Shown here piece after piece: positions 28,518 through 37,155 of a stretch of 64,000 nucleotides of DNA. This DNA is from Paenibacillus phytorum (GTDB taxonomy: Bacteria; Bacillota; Bacilli; Paenibacillales; NBRC-103111), in the NCBI RefSeq assembly GCF_013141715.1, contig NZ_WHOA01000249.1:1-64000 (forward strand), in the 5' to 3' direction. Under the pieces are notes generated by a model. It made no database searches, had not been told where the DNA came from, and saw nothing but the letters and a program-made list of their open reading frames with translations. The position numbers and the translations under genes are program-made. Every line of letters starts with the position of its first letter. Positions within the stretch are counted from its first letter, which is position 1.

Positions 28518-29633
28518 ATGCTAGATCCAAGACTAACGAAGCTCGCAGATGTGCTTGTGAATTATTCGGTTAAAGCGCAGCCTGGAGAAAATATTTTGAT
28601 AGAAGCGTATGGCATTGATTCAGCTCTAGTGAAAGAGATCGTGAAAAAGGTTCACGCAGCTGGCGCGCACCCTTTCGTCAATGTAAGAGATCATGTGATT
28701 ATGCGTCAACTCATCATGAACGGTACAGAAGCTCAAATGCAAACATGGGCAGAAGCCGATGCTTTCCAAATGAAACAAATGCAAGGCTACATAGGTGTAC
28801 GCGGCGGAGCCAATATTTATGAACTGTCGGATATTCCGGCAGATCGGATGAAGCTGTACAATTCGATTTATTATCAACAGGTTCATTTTGATGTCCGCGT
28901 GAAGGATACGAGATGGGTCGTTCTTCGTTACCCGACGTCTTCCATGGCGCAGCTTGCTAGCATGAGTACAGATGAATTCGAGGAGTTCTACTTCAACGTA
29001 TGTACGATGGATTATGGCAAAATGTCCAAAGCAATGGATGCTTTGAAAGACCTAATGGATCGCACAGATAAAGTGCGCCTCGTTGGTCCAGGCACGGATT
29101 TGACGTTCTCGATTAAAGGAATCGGCGGCGTTAAATGCGATGGGGAGCTCAACATCCCGGATGGCGAGGTTTACTCTGCACCGGTTCGTGAGTCGGTGAA
29201 TGGTATCATTTCCTACAATACACCAACGCCTCATGATGGTTTCATTTTTGAGAATATCGTACTTGAATTCGAAAATGGTAAAATAATAAAAGCGACAGCT
29301 AACGATACAGATCGAATTAATGAAATTTTCGATATGGACGAAGGTGCGCGTTATATAGGGGAATTCGCAATTGGTGTGAATCCTTACATTAAAGAGCCGA
29401 TGAAAGATACGCTATTCGATGAGAAAATTGACGGCAGCTTCCACTTCACACCTGGAAATTGCTACGATGATGCTTATAACGGCAACAAATCCTCCTTGCA
29501 CTGGGATATCGTGAATATCCAACGTCCGGAATACGGGGGCGGCGAGATTTGGTTTGACGATGTGCTCATTCGTAAGGACGGTATTTTCGTACTGCCTGAG
29601 CTTCTACAGCTGAATCCGGAAAACTTGAAGTAG
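28518..29633 (+). CDS. M29-family aminopeptidase (AmpS/AmpT type)
   Basis: The 371-residue product matches the thermophilic M29 metallo-aminopeptidases. The conserved C-terminal half has KCDGELNIPDGEVYSAPVRES, EFAIGVNPYI, and CYDDAYNGNKSSLHWDIV, which carry the metal-binding Glu, His and Asp residues. It is a cytoplasmic exopeptidase with broad substrate use. GAGGAG lies upstream, and it is co-transcribed with the ArsR-like regulator. A terminator follows. Confidence 0.9.
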   Translation: MLDPRLTKLADVLVNYSVKAQPGENILIEAYGIDSALVKEIVKKVHAAGAHPFVNVRDHVIMRQLIMNGTEAQMQTWAEADAFQMKQMQGYIGVRGGANIYELSDIPADRMKLYNSIYYQQVHFDVRVKDTRWVVLRYPTSSMAQLASMSTDEFEEFYFNVCTMDYGKMSKAMDALKDLMDRTDKVRLVGPGTDLTFSIKGIGGVKCDGELNIPDGEVYSAPVRESVNGIISYNTPTPHDGFIFENIVLEFENGKIIKATANDTDRINEIFDMDEGARYIGEFAIGVNPYIKEPMKDTLFDEKIDGSFHFTPGNCYDDAYNGNKSSLHWDIVNIQRPEYGGGEIWFDDVLIRKDGIFVLPELLQLNPENLK

Positions 29634-29651
29634 AGCCCATTGTCTCAATAA

Positions 29652-29697
29652 CAAAAAAAGGTTGTCCAAAGTCACGAAGACTTGGGCGACCTTTTTC
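29652..29697. terminator. Bidirectional terminator
   Basis: GGTTGTCCAAAGTC pairs with GACTTGGGCGACC around a short loop, with A-rich sequence before it and TTTTTCTG after it. It lies between the convergent aminopeptidase and AraC genes. Confidence 0.85.
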
Positions 29698-29711
29698 TGT
29701 TTGGCTACAGA

Positions 29712-30563
29712 TCAAACCCGCCGCTGCTGGGCCTGGTACTGCCGAGGAGGAAGGCCGACAGCCTTCTTAAACGTTCGGATAAAGTTGGAGTAGTCGTTGA
29801 AGCCTGCTAGCTGGCACGTATCAGTGACTGTAGAGCCCTCGCGCAGCAGCTGTTTTGCTTTGGCGATGCGCTTGAACAAAATATGCTCATGGATGGTGCT
29901 ACCAGTGTGTTTTTTGAACAGTCTGCATAGGTAGGAACGATTCATGAACACGACGTGTTCCAGTACCTCGAGCGACAGATCTTGATCTAAATTTTCGTCA
30001 ATGTAGGTGAAAAGAGAGGAGAGTTTGTCGGGAATCATGATCTGTTCCTCTTGTTTGCCTTGATTTTGAAAAATTCGATTGATAAACACGAGCAGCTCGA
30101 TAAAGGCTGAAACAAACAGGATTTCCGATCCTGGGAGCGCTTGAGGTCGCTTATGCATCTCCATACGTTCGTAAAGCTTCATAATGTCATCAATCTGCTG
30201 TGGAGTCAGCCGCATCCGGTTTTGCTCACCAAAAATACGGTTATTGAAGCAGTCGAGCAAGTTAAACTGCGGAGAATTAAACGTCTCCATCAGCGTAGGA
30301 TTAAAATGGATCACGACGTTCTCATAACGCTGTTTTTTGGATTGGAAATTAGGTCGATGCAATTCATTACTGTGCATGATCAGCAGATCCCCATACTGCA
30401 GGGGGTAAACCTGTTTTTCGATGAAGTAATGAACGTCCCCAGTAAGGAAAAAATAAATTTCATATTTGTCCTGGTGTTGGTGGAAATCCAATGGAATCGG
30501 ATCATGGGTCACGGCATGTCTAAAATCGATCATGCGATGTAGATTCTGGTAAAGTTCCTGCAT
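29712..30563 (-). CDS. AraC-family transcription regulator
   Basis: The 283-residue product has an N-terminal cupin-like sensor (about 20-100; PIPLDFHQHQDKYEIYFFL and YPLQYGDLLIMHSNELHRP) and two C-terminal helix-turn-helix units (about 185-280; LSLEVLEHVVFMNRSYLCRLFKKHTG, and a final FNDYSNFIRTFKKAVGLPPRQY). It probably senses a sugar and activates the divergent isomerase gene at 30898. GAGGAGAG lies 6 bases before the ATG. Confidence 0.9.
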   Translation of the reverse strand: MQELYQNLHRMIDFRHAVTHDPIPLDFHQHQDKYEIYFFLTGDVHYFIEKQVYPLQYGDLLIMHSNELHRPNFQSKKQRYENVVIHFNPTLMETFNSPQFNLLDCFNNRIFGEQNRMRLTPQQIDDIMKLYERMEMHKRPQALPGSEILFVSAFIELLVFINRIFQNQGKQEEQIMIPDKLSSLFTYIDENLDQDLSLEVLEHVVFMNRSYLCRLFKKHTGSTIHEHILFKRIAKAKQLLREGSTVTDTCQLAGFNDYSNFIRTFKKAVGLPPRQYQAQQRRV

Positions 30564-30725
30564 GTGAGGCTCTCCTCTATTTAGCTGGAGTCAATATTAG
30601 CAAACTTTTGCCCAATTAATGCAATGAATACGTTTTTATTATACTGCAAAATAAAGAATAGTTAAACAATCAACCAACTCTTGTTCAAGCGGAGAGACTT
30701 TAAGCTACGCTCAAAGATCCCTGTA

Positions 30726-30872
30726 ATACCCCACAAAGTGACGCCAAGCTCTGAAGCATATTCCGTCCGCATCGAGCTTTAGCTCGATCGGCGTCTAAAC
30801 TTACCATTTAAAGCGGTTATACATCACCGAATTGCTTCGATAAGAGTTTAGACAATACTTTGCGGGGGCCCC
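30726..30872. repeat. Nested inverted repeats in the AraC/isomerase intergenic region
   Basis: The 334-bp gap between the divergent genes has several paired arms: CCCACAAAGT (30729-30738) with ACTTTGCGGG (about 30857-30866, one mismatch); GACGCC (30740-30745) with GGCGTC (30790-30795); ATCGAGCT (30771-30778) with AGCTCGAT (30781-30788); GTCTAAAC (30793-30800) with GTTTAGAC (30846-30853). Together they can fold into a multi-stem structure ending just before the AGGAGG site of the isomerase gene. I see no gene in it. Confidence 0.65.
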
Positions 30873-30897
30873 AAATGAAATTAGGAGGCATATTCAT

Positions 30898-31749
30898 ATG
30901 AAATTATCCGTGTTTACTGTAGCAACACCTGACCTGACACCAGAAGAACTAGCCAAGGCGGCCGTTGCTGCCGGGATTGAAGGCATTGAATGGCGTTTTA
31001 AAGATATTCCTGCTGACGCGGTAAATGAGAAGCCTTCTTTCTGGAGAAATAATCTTTGTTCCATTGATCCGAATGGTTCGGATGAAGAATTGGAACGTTT
31101 CCGACTTGCTGCTGTTAACAATAACTTAGTGAACTTGAGTATCACCCCTTACTTAAATGCTTGTAATGTTGCAGAGACCGAGCATGTTTTCAAAACTGCT
31201 AAGAAAATTGGAGCTTCCTTCATTCGTATCGGTGTACCTGGCTATGACAAAAGCAAAAATTATAATGACTTGTATGCAACGGCTGTAGACTATTTACATC
31301 ATGTGCAGGAATTTGCTCAGCAGTATGGCGTTAAAGCCTTAGCTGAAATCCACCATAATACGATCACACCAAGTGCTGGTTTGGCACATCGACTGGTTTC
31401 TAACTTCAATTCGGATCACATCGGGGTTCTGCATGATGCCGGCAATATGGTGCATGAAGGATACGAGAATTTCCGCATGGGTCTTGAGCTGCTCGGACCT
31501 TATCTAGCGCATGTTCATGTTAAAAATGCAAGATGGTTGCCAACTGGCGAAGAGCAAGATGGCATCAAGCTCTGGAAAAGCGAGTGGTCACCACTAAGCG
31601 AAGGGATCGTCAATTGGAAGCAACTGCTGAATGACTTAAAAGCGGTCGGCTACGATGGTTATCTCGGCATTGAAGATTTCAGCGGTCAATATGGCTCGCA
31701 GGAGATGCTGAACAATTTTGCTTCGAAAGTGAAGCAATGGTTGGCATAA
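30898..31749 (+). CDS. Sugar phosphate isomerase/epimerase (xylose-isomerase-like TIM barrel)
   Basis: The 283-residue product has the AP-endonuclease-2/sugar-isomerase fold: GIEGIEWRF early on, AEIHHNTITPS (metal Glu and His), GVLHDAGNMVHEGYE (metal His/Asp), HVHVKNARW, and a terminal GYLGIEDFS with the fourth metal ligand Glu. The substrate is unknown. AGGAGG lies upstream. It probably forms a single-gene unit under the divergent AraC regulator. Confidence 0.9.
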   Translation: MKLSVFTVATPDLTPEELAKAAVAAGIEGIEWRFKDIPADAVNEKPSFWRNNLCSIDPNGSDEELERFRLAAVNNNLVNLSITPYLNACNVAETEHVFKTAKKIGASFIRIGVPGYDKSKNYNDLYATAVDYLHHVQEFAQQYGVKALAEIHHNTITPSAGLAHRLVSNFNSDHIGVLHDAGNMVHEGYENFRMGLELLGPYLAHVHVKNARWLPTGEEQDGIKLWKSEWSPLSEGIVNWKQLLNDLKAVGYDGYLGIEDFSGQYGSQEMLNNFASKVKQWLA

Positions 31750-31768
31750 ATAATTGAATGGTCTTAGG

Positions 31769-31803
31769 AGTCTCACTCGTCTTCAGCGGGTGGGGCTTTT
31801 TTT
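31769..31803 (+). terminator. Rho-independent terminator
   Basis: AGTCTCACTCG (31769-31779) can pair with CGGGTGGGGCT (31787-31797) with several G-U pairs, followed by a seven-base T-run. Confidence 0.7.
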
Positions 31804-31898
31804 AGTTCGTTTATCCTTGTTTGCATGCCCATGGTTGATATGTAGCCTTTGCTTTGTGTAAGATGGAACTCAAGAATACTGGGCAAAGGAGGGGAGCC

Positions 31899-32564
31899 AT
31901 GGCGCGCTCGAAATCGCTCTGGTTACTATTGTTGTGGTTTATAATCGCTGTCGCTGGTCTGCTCGTTTTGAAATGGACCGGTGTATGGGAGCGCTTGGAT
32001 CTGGATTGGATGACCGATTGGCTGCGTGACCTAGGTCCACTTGGTGGGCTGCTATATATTATTGTTTACACGCTTCGTCCATTGGTGTTATTTCCGGCGA
32101 CACCGTTGACCCTATATGGGGGCTATGTGTTTGGCGCTTTCTGGGGGACAATCTATGATATTATTGGGGCTGGCGCGGGGGCGATGCTATCTTTCTATAT
32201 TACGCGCAAATGGGGCCGCAACAGCTTTCAGCGGATTTTGCGAAATAAGAAGCTGCAGTCTTTCGATCAGAAGGCCGAGGAAAAAGGTTTTATGGTCGTC
32301 CTGTATATGCGGCTAATGCCTTTCTTTCCTTTCGATGGCGTGAGTTATGGGGCAGGACTGTCCAAAATTCGCTTTTGGGACTATACGTGGGGAACGCTGA
32401 TTGGTATAATTCCGGGTGCCGTTGTTTATAACGTTTTTGGAGCATCACTGCAAGACATTGGATCGGGTAAGTTTTATGCCGCAGTGGGAATGTACATCGC
32501 ATTTGCGTTAATACCGCTGCTCCTGAAGAAGACACAGGCTCTAAGAACTCGCGACCGGGCATAG
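31899..32564 (+). CDS. TVP38/TMEM64-family membrane protein
   Basis: The 221-residue product is read from the ATG at 31899, 7 bases after AAAGGAGGGG; an earlier frame start at 31854 lacks a site. Hydrophobic segments lie at about 7-27, 48-70, 80-105, 155-175 and 190-210. The SNARE-associated (DedA-like) core includes LVLFPATPLTLYGGYVFG and RLMPFFPFDGVSYGAGLSKI. Family members are linked to lipid scrambling or envelope maintenance. It starts 46 bp before the PAP2 gene. Confidence 0.88.
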   Translation: MARSKSLWLLLLWFIIAVAGLLVLKWTGVWERLDLDWMTDWLRDLGPLGGLLYIIVYTLRPLVLFPATPLTLYGGYVFGAFWGTIYDIIGAGAGAMLSFYITRKWGRNSFQRILRNKKLQSFDQKAEEKGFMVVLYMRLMPFFPFDGVSYGAGLSKIRFWDYTWGTLIGIIPGAVVYNVFGASLQDIGSGKFYAAVGMYIAFALIPLLLKKTQALRTRDRA

Positions 32565-32609
32565 CGTATATAGCGTAATGAGAAGATTATTATGGGGAGA
32601 ACTTAAGTT

Positions 32610-33293
32610 ATGCAGGGGAAATCGTTGTACAAAGATTTATTTTGGGGATTTGGGGCAGCGTGCGTGTTGTTAATGGGTTTCGTTCTATTGTCTCAAAGCT
32701 TGTCATCCAGCTGGTTAAAGGAATTTGACGAGAGTATAGGTAGTGCTGTACGTACACTCAGAAGTGATGCTGTAACACCGGTTGCTTTATTTTTTACTAT
32801 AATGGGAAAAGCGATAACAGAATTCATTGTATTCGTTGTTGTAGCCCTCATCCTGCTGATCAAATTTAAGCACAAATGGGAGACACTTATATTGCTCATT
32901 GGTGTATTGACTGCGTGGGGGTTGAATCAACTGCTTAAAGATCTTTTTCAGCGTGACCGCCCTGTTGGAATGTGGTTAATAGAAGAAAATGGCTTCAGCT
33001 TTCCTAGTGGACATGCGATGGTGTCTAGCTTATTCTATGGATTGATCGGCTACTTATTGTGGGTCAATGTGCGCAAAATATGGAAAGCTGCTTGGCTAAT
33101 TCCGGTTGTTACTATCGTTGTGGTTGTATGTATCGGGTTAAGCCGGATTTATCTAGGTGTTCATTATCCAAGTGATGTACTGGCAGGGTTTGCCGCTGGC
33201 GGCGCTGGACTCATTGGATGTATCATGGCGATTCACCGTATTAGGACGAGAAAGATACGAAGCATACATAGATCGGAACAGCTGCGAGGCTGA
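32610..33293 (+). CDS. PAP2-family membrane phosphatase
   Basis: The 227-residue product has six hydrophobic segments and the three PAP2 motifs: KDLFQRDRP (110-118), PSGHAM (His135) and SRIYLGVHYPSD (Arg179, His185). Such enzymes dephosphorylate undecaprenyl pyrophosphate or phosphatidate-type lipids on the outer face of the membrane. It is probably co-transcribed with the TVP38 gene and is followed by a terminator. Confidence 0.92.
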   Translation: MQGKSLYKDLFWGFGAACVLLMGFVLLSQSLSSSWLKEFDESIGSAVRTLRSDAVTPVALFFTIMGKAITEFIVFVVVALILLIKFKHKWETLILLIGVLTAWGLNQLLKDLFQRDRPVGMWLIEENGFSFPSGHAMVSSLFYGLIGYLLWVNVRKIWKAAWLIPVVTIVVVVCIGLSRIYLGVHYPSDVLAGFAAGGAGLIGCIMAIHRIRTRKIRSIHRSEQLRG

Positions 33294-33312
33294 GTTAGGT
33301 AAAACAAAAAGG

Positions 33313-33341
33313 GCCGTCAGGAGTATCCAGACGGCTTTTTT
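33313..33341 (+). terminator. Terminator of the PAP2 gene
   Basis: GCCGTC (33313-33318) pairs with GACGGC (33330-33335), followed by six Ts. Confidence 0.85.
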
Positions 33342-33344
33342 GCA

Positions 33345-33610
33345 AGTTGTTGTACAGCGTACAACAATTTTCTTGATTTCTTCTCGTCGGAATGCTAAGA
33401 ATGTTGTATGTTGTACAACAATTTTGCCTTCTTAGAGGCTATAGAGCTACTTTTGGCTGAAATTGTTGTAATTTTTGCAACATTCGCGTGGAAAACGCGG
33501 ATTAGCTTGCCTAAAGTTGTACAAAATACAACTTCACAAGGTTGAGCAGCGAATGTAAGTCTTAGTCGCAGCTTGCTTTGCATCAACTTTTATAGACGCT
33601 CAAGGACAGC
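33345..33610. repeat. TTGTACAA-type palindromic repeats
   Basis: The gap between the PAP2 and glycosidase genes holds several short palindromes: GTTGTACAGCGTACAAC, GTTGTATGTTGTACAAC, and AGTTGTACAAAATACAACT. The segment 33513-33603 is related to 58902-58985 (shared AAAGTTGTACAAA, TACAACTT, TTGAG, and TTGCTTTGCATCAAC). No gene is seen. Confidence 0.7.
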
Positions 33611-33637
33611 GTAAGTCGTTTTTTCTATAAGATATAC

Positions 33638-35635
33638 TTAGGTTTCAAAAAGAACCATTTGGTGACCGGTTAGACTGACAGAAACGGAAGTATAACCTTC
33701 TTCGTCCGTCCTATGAGGAATCATCGTCTTCTCCGGCAGCAGCATGACTTGTTTAACTTTCTCATCCAATTTGACCTGTACGGAGATATCCTTTAAAGTC
33801 AGCACATCTTCGATGACTTGGGTGTCTCCTCGCAAGATAGGGACGGCATAGAGCAAATGCAGCACGTAATCCGTACCATTGGATTGACGGGTCAAGTTTA
33901 CTTTCCCTGCAGAAGGCAGATCGGTTTTCACCGTTGGAGCCGAGATAAACTGTTTGACACACGCAAGGAATAGGTCCCTATACAACTGCACGCCGTGCTT
34001 CCGATACAACCTAAATAGAGGTTGGGCGATATATATGATATTGCCGTGTTTAACAACAGCCGGATAATCCGCTTCTTCTTTGGCCGGAGCGTGAAGATGC
34101 GAACAGAAATGCCCGTGCCTCCGGTTGAAATAAGGCTTGTAGGTCTGGGCCAACACTTCAGCTCTATTCACCTGAACTTGATAACCCGACTCATAATTGA
34201 GAAAAGGGGATCTTACAAACGAACCGGTTAGTTGATCAGTGACTAGGGTATAATCCACATCCCACTCTGATTTTCCTTTGAACTCCACGCCTAGATCCAG
34301 GGCGAATTCAGGGCGGTCGACCCTAAGTCCGCTTTCAGCGCTCATGATCACATTTCCGCCGCTAGCTATATAATCTTCAAGTTTGCGCTGTAAGGCATCA
34401 GATACTCGAATACAGTCGGGCAGTACGATAATTCGATAGACGGAGAAGTCCATCGAGTCATCGATGATATCGAACAAATAGTGGCCTTCTTCAAGCATCA
34501 TATAAGCACCCATATCGCTTGTTCGGCTATCTTCGGCATCCGTGAGAGTATTGGCTGAAAGGATGGCAATTTCGGATATGCTGGTCGTATCCTTACACCA
34601 TGGTTCTTTGGCAGCGATCCCATCGAAAGCTTCCCCAATAATCCGGTAGGTTTCTTCGTCCATTCGTCCATCGGGGTGAAGCTGATCCCCAATACAAATT
34701 CTTGCTCCGAAGGCTAACATTTGCTGGCATTCATACTTCAATGCGGCTGGATTTTTGAATCCGCCGAATTCTCCCCACGATTTGTGGAATTTCCCTGTCA
34801 TTCCTAGATACTGAAAGTCTTGTTTGCGAATGTACCGAACCATGCTGGTGAAGTAATCATAACCCCAGCCGCCTGTCGGCAGCGATTCGATGTCGTAATG
34901 CGAATAGTATGGGTAGTATTGTTTTTCACCCATTTTTTCAGTGCAGCAGTTATGATACAGTCTGGTTTCCGGGTTAAGGGACCAAATTAGTTCGGATGTC
35001 TTCTGCAAGTAATTCAAATATACATTTTTGGCCAATTGCTTGCGGTGATCCGGGTTGTTTTCGTCAAGACCCATTTCTTTGAGGCTGTCGCGGCAGTAAG
35101 AACATACGCAAGGATATTCTCCGACGATATCGTAAAAGATTCCAACTGGCTGGAATCTCTCCATGACTTCCTTCGTATAGTCCAGAAGATACTGTAAATA
35201 CGGTGTATTTAGACATAGCATATGCCAACCGTCAAATCCGGTCGAACGGGGGTCATCTGGATCAGATTTTGGTGGACCGTAGGGATCATCTCCTTCGGGG
35301 GCGATTGCCACCCATTCCGGGTGCTCGCGGGCAGAGAGTTCGTTAAATCCGACCGTCATATAAATCGGAGCTTCGATGTCATTTTTGCTGCAAGCATCTA
35401 ACATGCGCGGCAACAAATTCGTTTCCAAATGAGGATGAGGCTTACCGACTTTCGTGTCAAAATAACTCCAACCATGATGGCACATGGCGAAGACGTTGAT
35501 GGTATCTACTTGAGCACTTTGCAAACAAGAGATGAATTGTTCTTCATCGAAATTTCTACCAACGCCGGTAATGTGCTCGGACGTATGAAAGTCCAGATGG
35601 ACTTGGCGGTAACGAATAGATTTAAATGATTTCAT
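33638..35635 (-). CDS. GHL6-like glycoside hydrolase with trimerisation-type domain
   Basis: The 665-residue product resembles the 'hypothetical glycosyl hydrolase 6' family joined to a GH42-type trimerisation domain. An N-terminal TIM-barrel part (about 1-350) includes FYDIVGEYPCVCSYCRD, with a Cys-x-Cys-x2-Cys cluster like the zinc site of GH42 enzymes. The glutamine-amidotransferase-like middle (about 360-560) has YRIIVLPDCIRVSDAL and YIASGGNVIMSAESG, and a beta-rich tail follows. No signal peptide is present, so it acts in the cytoplasm, probably on oligosaccharides imported by the ABC system nearby. Catalytic residues cannot be assigned by eye. It is the minus-strand companion of the AraC gene 139 bp upstream. 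Confidence 0.75.
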   Translation of the reverse strand: MKSFKSIRYRQVHLDFHTSEHITGVGRNFDEEQFISCLQSAQVDTINVFAMCHHGWSYFDTKVGKPHPHLETNLLPRMLDACSKNDIEAPIYMTVGFNELSAREHPEWVAIAPEGDDPYGPPKSDPDDPRSTGFDGWHMLCLNTPYLQYLLDYTKEVMERFQPVGIFYDIVGEYPCVCSYCRDSLKEMGLDENNPDHRKQLAKNVYLNYLQKTSELIWSLNPETRLYHNCCTEKMGEKQYYPYYSHYDIESLPTGGWGYDYFTSMVRYIRKQDFQYLGMTGKFHKSWGEFGGFKNPAALKYECQQMLAFGARICIGDQLHPDGRMDEETYRIIGEAFDGIAAKEPWCKDTTSISEIAILSANTLTDAEDSRTSDMGAYMMLEEGHYLFDIIDDSMDFSVYRIIVLPDCIRVSDALQRKLEDYIASGGNVIMSAESGLRVDRPEFALDLGVEFKGKSEWDVDYTLVTDQLTGSFVRSPFLNYESGYQVQVNRAEVLAQTYKPYFNRRHGHFCSHLHAPAKEEADYPAVVKHGNIIYIAQPLFRLYRKHGVQLYRDLFLACVKQFISAPTVKTDLPSAGKVNLTRQSNGTDYVLHLLYAVPILRGDTQVIEDVLTLKDISVQVKLDEKVKQVMLLPEKTMIPHRTDEEGYTSVSVSLTGHQMVLFET

Positions 35636-35774
35636 AGATTCACATTCTTTCTAAGTGTATTGTTATTCCGTGTGAACCATCAATCTGGATGGAAACCCAA
35701 ATTTAGAATAACAAAAGCGTTATGAGCTGTCTTTGAAGGAATGTATTACATTTGTACAAAACTATCCTAATCTT

Positions 35775-36659
35775 TTAATATCCCTCCCTTAAACGTTTGC
35801 GATAAGCTGAGGGTGACTCGCCGAAATTTTGCGTAAATAATCTTGAGAAGTAATGTATGGAACCGAAACCAAGGTCTTCCGTGATATCAGTGATAGACAG
35901 ATTGGTCTCTCGTAGAATCTTCTTGGCTCTCTCCAACTTGCATTTAATCGCATAAGAATGAGGGCTCATGCCTATTTCCTGGATAAACAACTTATGCAAA
36001 TATGAAGTGCTAATCCCTAGTTGCGAAGCCCATTTTTCTATAGAAATATTATGTTGAGGAAAATCCTTCATTTGCTTCATGATCGCTTGCATTCTTCTGT
36101 CACTTTTCAGGGTAGGGTTCCGCCATAGGTTCGCCAATTCTGAAACAAATTGCTCAAAGGCAGCTCTTCTGAAAAGTTTGGCATCTTCCTGTGTTTGCTC
36201 GATATTTTCGATGACATGAAGATATAATTCCATCCATCTCATCTGCTTGGGGGCATGCACTTTGGTAGGAATTGTAGGCATGTCCTGAAATACCACGTTA
36301 GGTGAGCACTCGGAAGGATCACGGATTTGGTCTCCGAAATGAAACAAAGACATATCTCCCACTCGAGGTATCGTGTTGATCCAATCAAAGTAAATCGAAG
36401 CATGGACCATCGGATGCTGGTGATCCGCATGAAAAGAGTGAGGCAGGCCTGGCGGAATGTAAAACAGCTCTTCTCTGGTACAGGAATAAACGGTTGTTCC
36501 AATAGTTATTAAACCCTTGCCTTCATAGATGTATACAAAGGAATGTACGAACGATTTACGCGGACCAATTCGCTCATTTGGACGAAACGGAAAATAATCG
36601 GCTCGATATATTTGCGGAACAATGTCGGAAAGTTGTATCGTTTTCACTTCTAGCTTCAT
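35775..36659 (-). CDS. AraC-family transcription regulator
   Basis: The 294-residue product has an N-terminal cupin sensor (about 15-110; YEGKGLITIGTTVY, FYIPPGLPHSFHADHQHP) and C-terminal double helix-turn-helix (about 195-290; ISIEKWASQLGISTSYLHKLF, LSITDITEDLGFGSIHYFSRLF). It is divergent from the sugar-binding protein gene across a 496-bp gap that holds three LacI-type operators, and upstream of the GHL6-like gene. It probably activates one or both in response to a sugar. Confidence 0.9.
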   Translation of the reverse strand: MKLEVKTIQLSDIVPQIYRADYFPFRPNERIGPRKSFVHSFVYIYEGKGLITIGTTVYSCTREELFYIPPGLPHSFHADHQHPMVHASIYFDWINTIPRVGDMSLFHFGDQIRDPSECSPNVVFQDMPTIPTKVHAPKQMRWMELYLHVIENIEQTQEDAKLFRRAAFEQFVSELANLWRNPTLKSDRRMQAIMKQMKDFPQHNISIEKWASQLGISTSYLHKLFIQEIGMSPHSYAIKCKLERAKKILRETNLSITDITEDLGFGSIHYFSRLFTQNFGESPSAYRKRLREGY

Positions 36660-36815
36660 ATATTTAGAGTCACCTCGATCACCTTAATATTTGTATAATA
36701 CAATACTTTACGAATGAATGAGATTCGTAGGGTGAAAATTTTAACCCTTTGTAAATTTATGCCATTGTCAAAAGAAGATAATCGATTTATACTATGAACC
36801 AGAAGCACGGTAAAC

Positions 36816-36837
36816 TTTCTGGTATCGATACCAGAAA
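36816..36837. promoter_or_regulatory. LacI-type operator 1
   Basis: A perfect palindrome with core CTGGTATCGATACCAG extends to 22 bp including three flanking bases on each side. It is the first of three identical cores before the sugar transport genes, and the likely target of the LacI-family protein encoded at 40329. Confidence 0.85.
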
Positions 36838-36884
36838 CCGCATTATTTATTCAGATACAAATTAATTTGGATATCTAGCGCTGA

Positions 36885-36904
36885 ATCTGGTATCGATACC
36901 AGAT
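36885..36904. promoter_or_regulatory. LacI-type operator 2
   Basis: The same core CTGGTATCGATACCAG lies in a 20-bp palindrome. Its centre is 68 bp from operator 1 and 74 bp from operator 3, spacings near 6.5 and 7 helical turns that could allow looping. Confidence 0.85.
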
Positions 36905-36958
36905 TGTTGTAATCTTACACAGGAAGGTGGTTAGCCCCTGCGAACGTTTTGCCTACCA

Positions 36959-36978
36959 TTCTGGTATCGATACCAGAA
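36959..36978. promoter_or_regulatory. LacI-type operator 3
   Basis: This is the third copy of the core CTGGTATCGATACCAG in a 20-bp palindrome. It lies about 180 bp before the binding-protein start. The rest of the 36660-37155 gap shows no gene. Confidence 0.85.
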
Positions 36979-37155
36979 ATAATTCTTAGACGAAATGTTT
37001 ATGCTAATGAATGCATATATGGTGGTGCGCAAGCGCCATGAATAACGTGAAATCAAGAGGGCATCCTATGTGGTTGGGGAAAGCTGAAATGAGCCTTGGA
37101 ATTACAAATATCTGATATTATTATCAAATTTCGCTTTAATCGGAGGAACAAGACT

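Noticed and set aside
30790-30853. Integron attC-like site
   Set aside because: The GTCTAAAC/GTTTAGAC pair looks similar, but the core sites do not match the consensus and there is no integrase or cassette.
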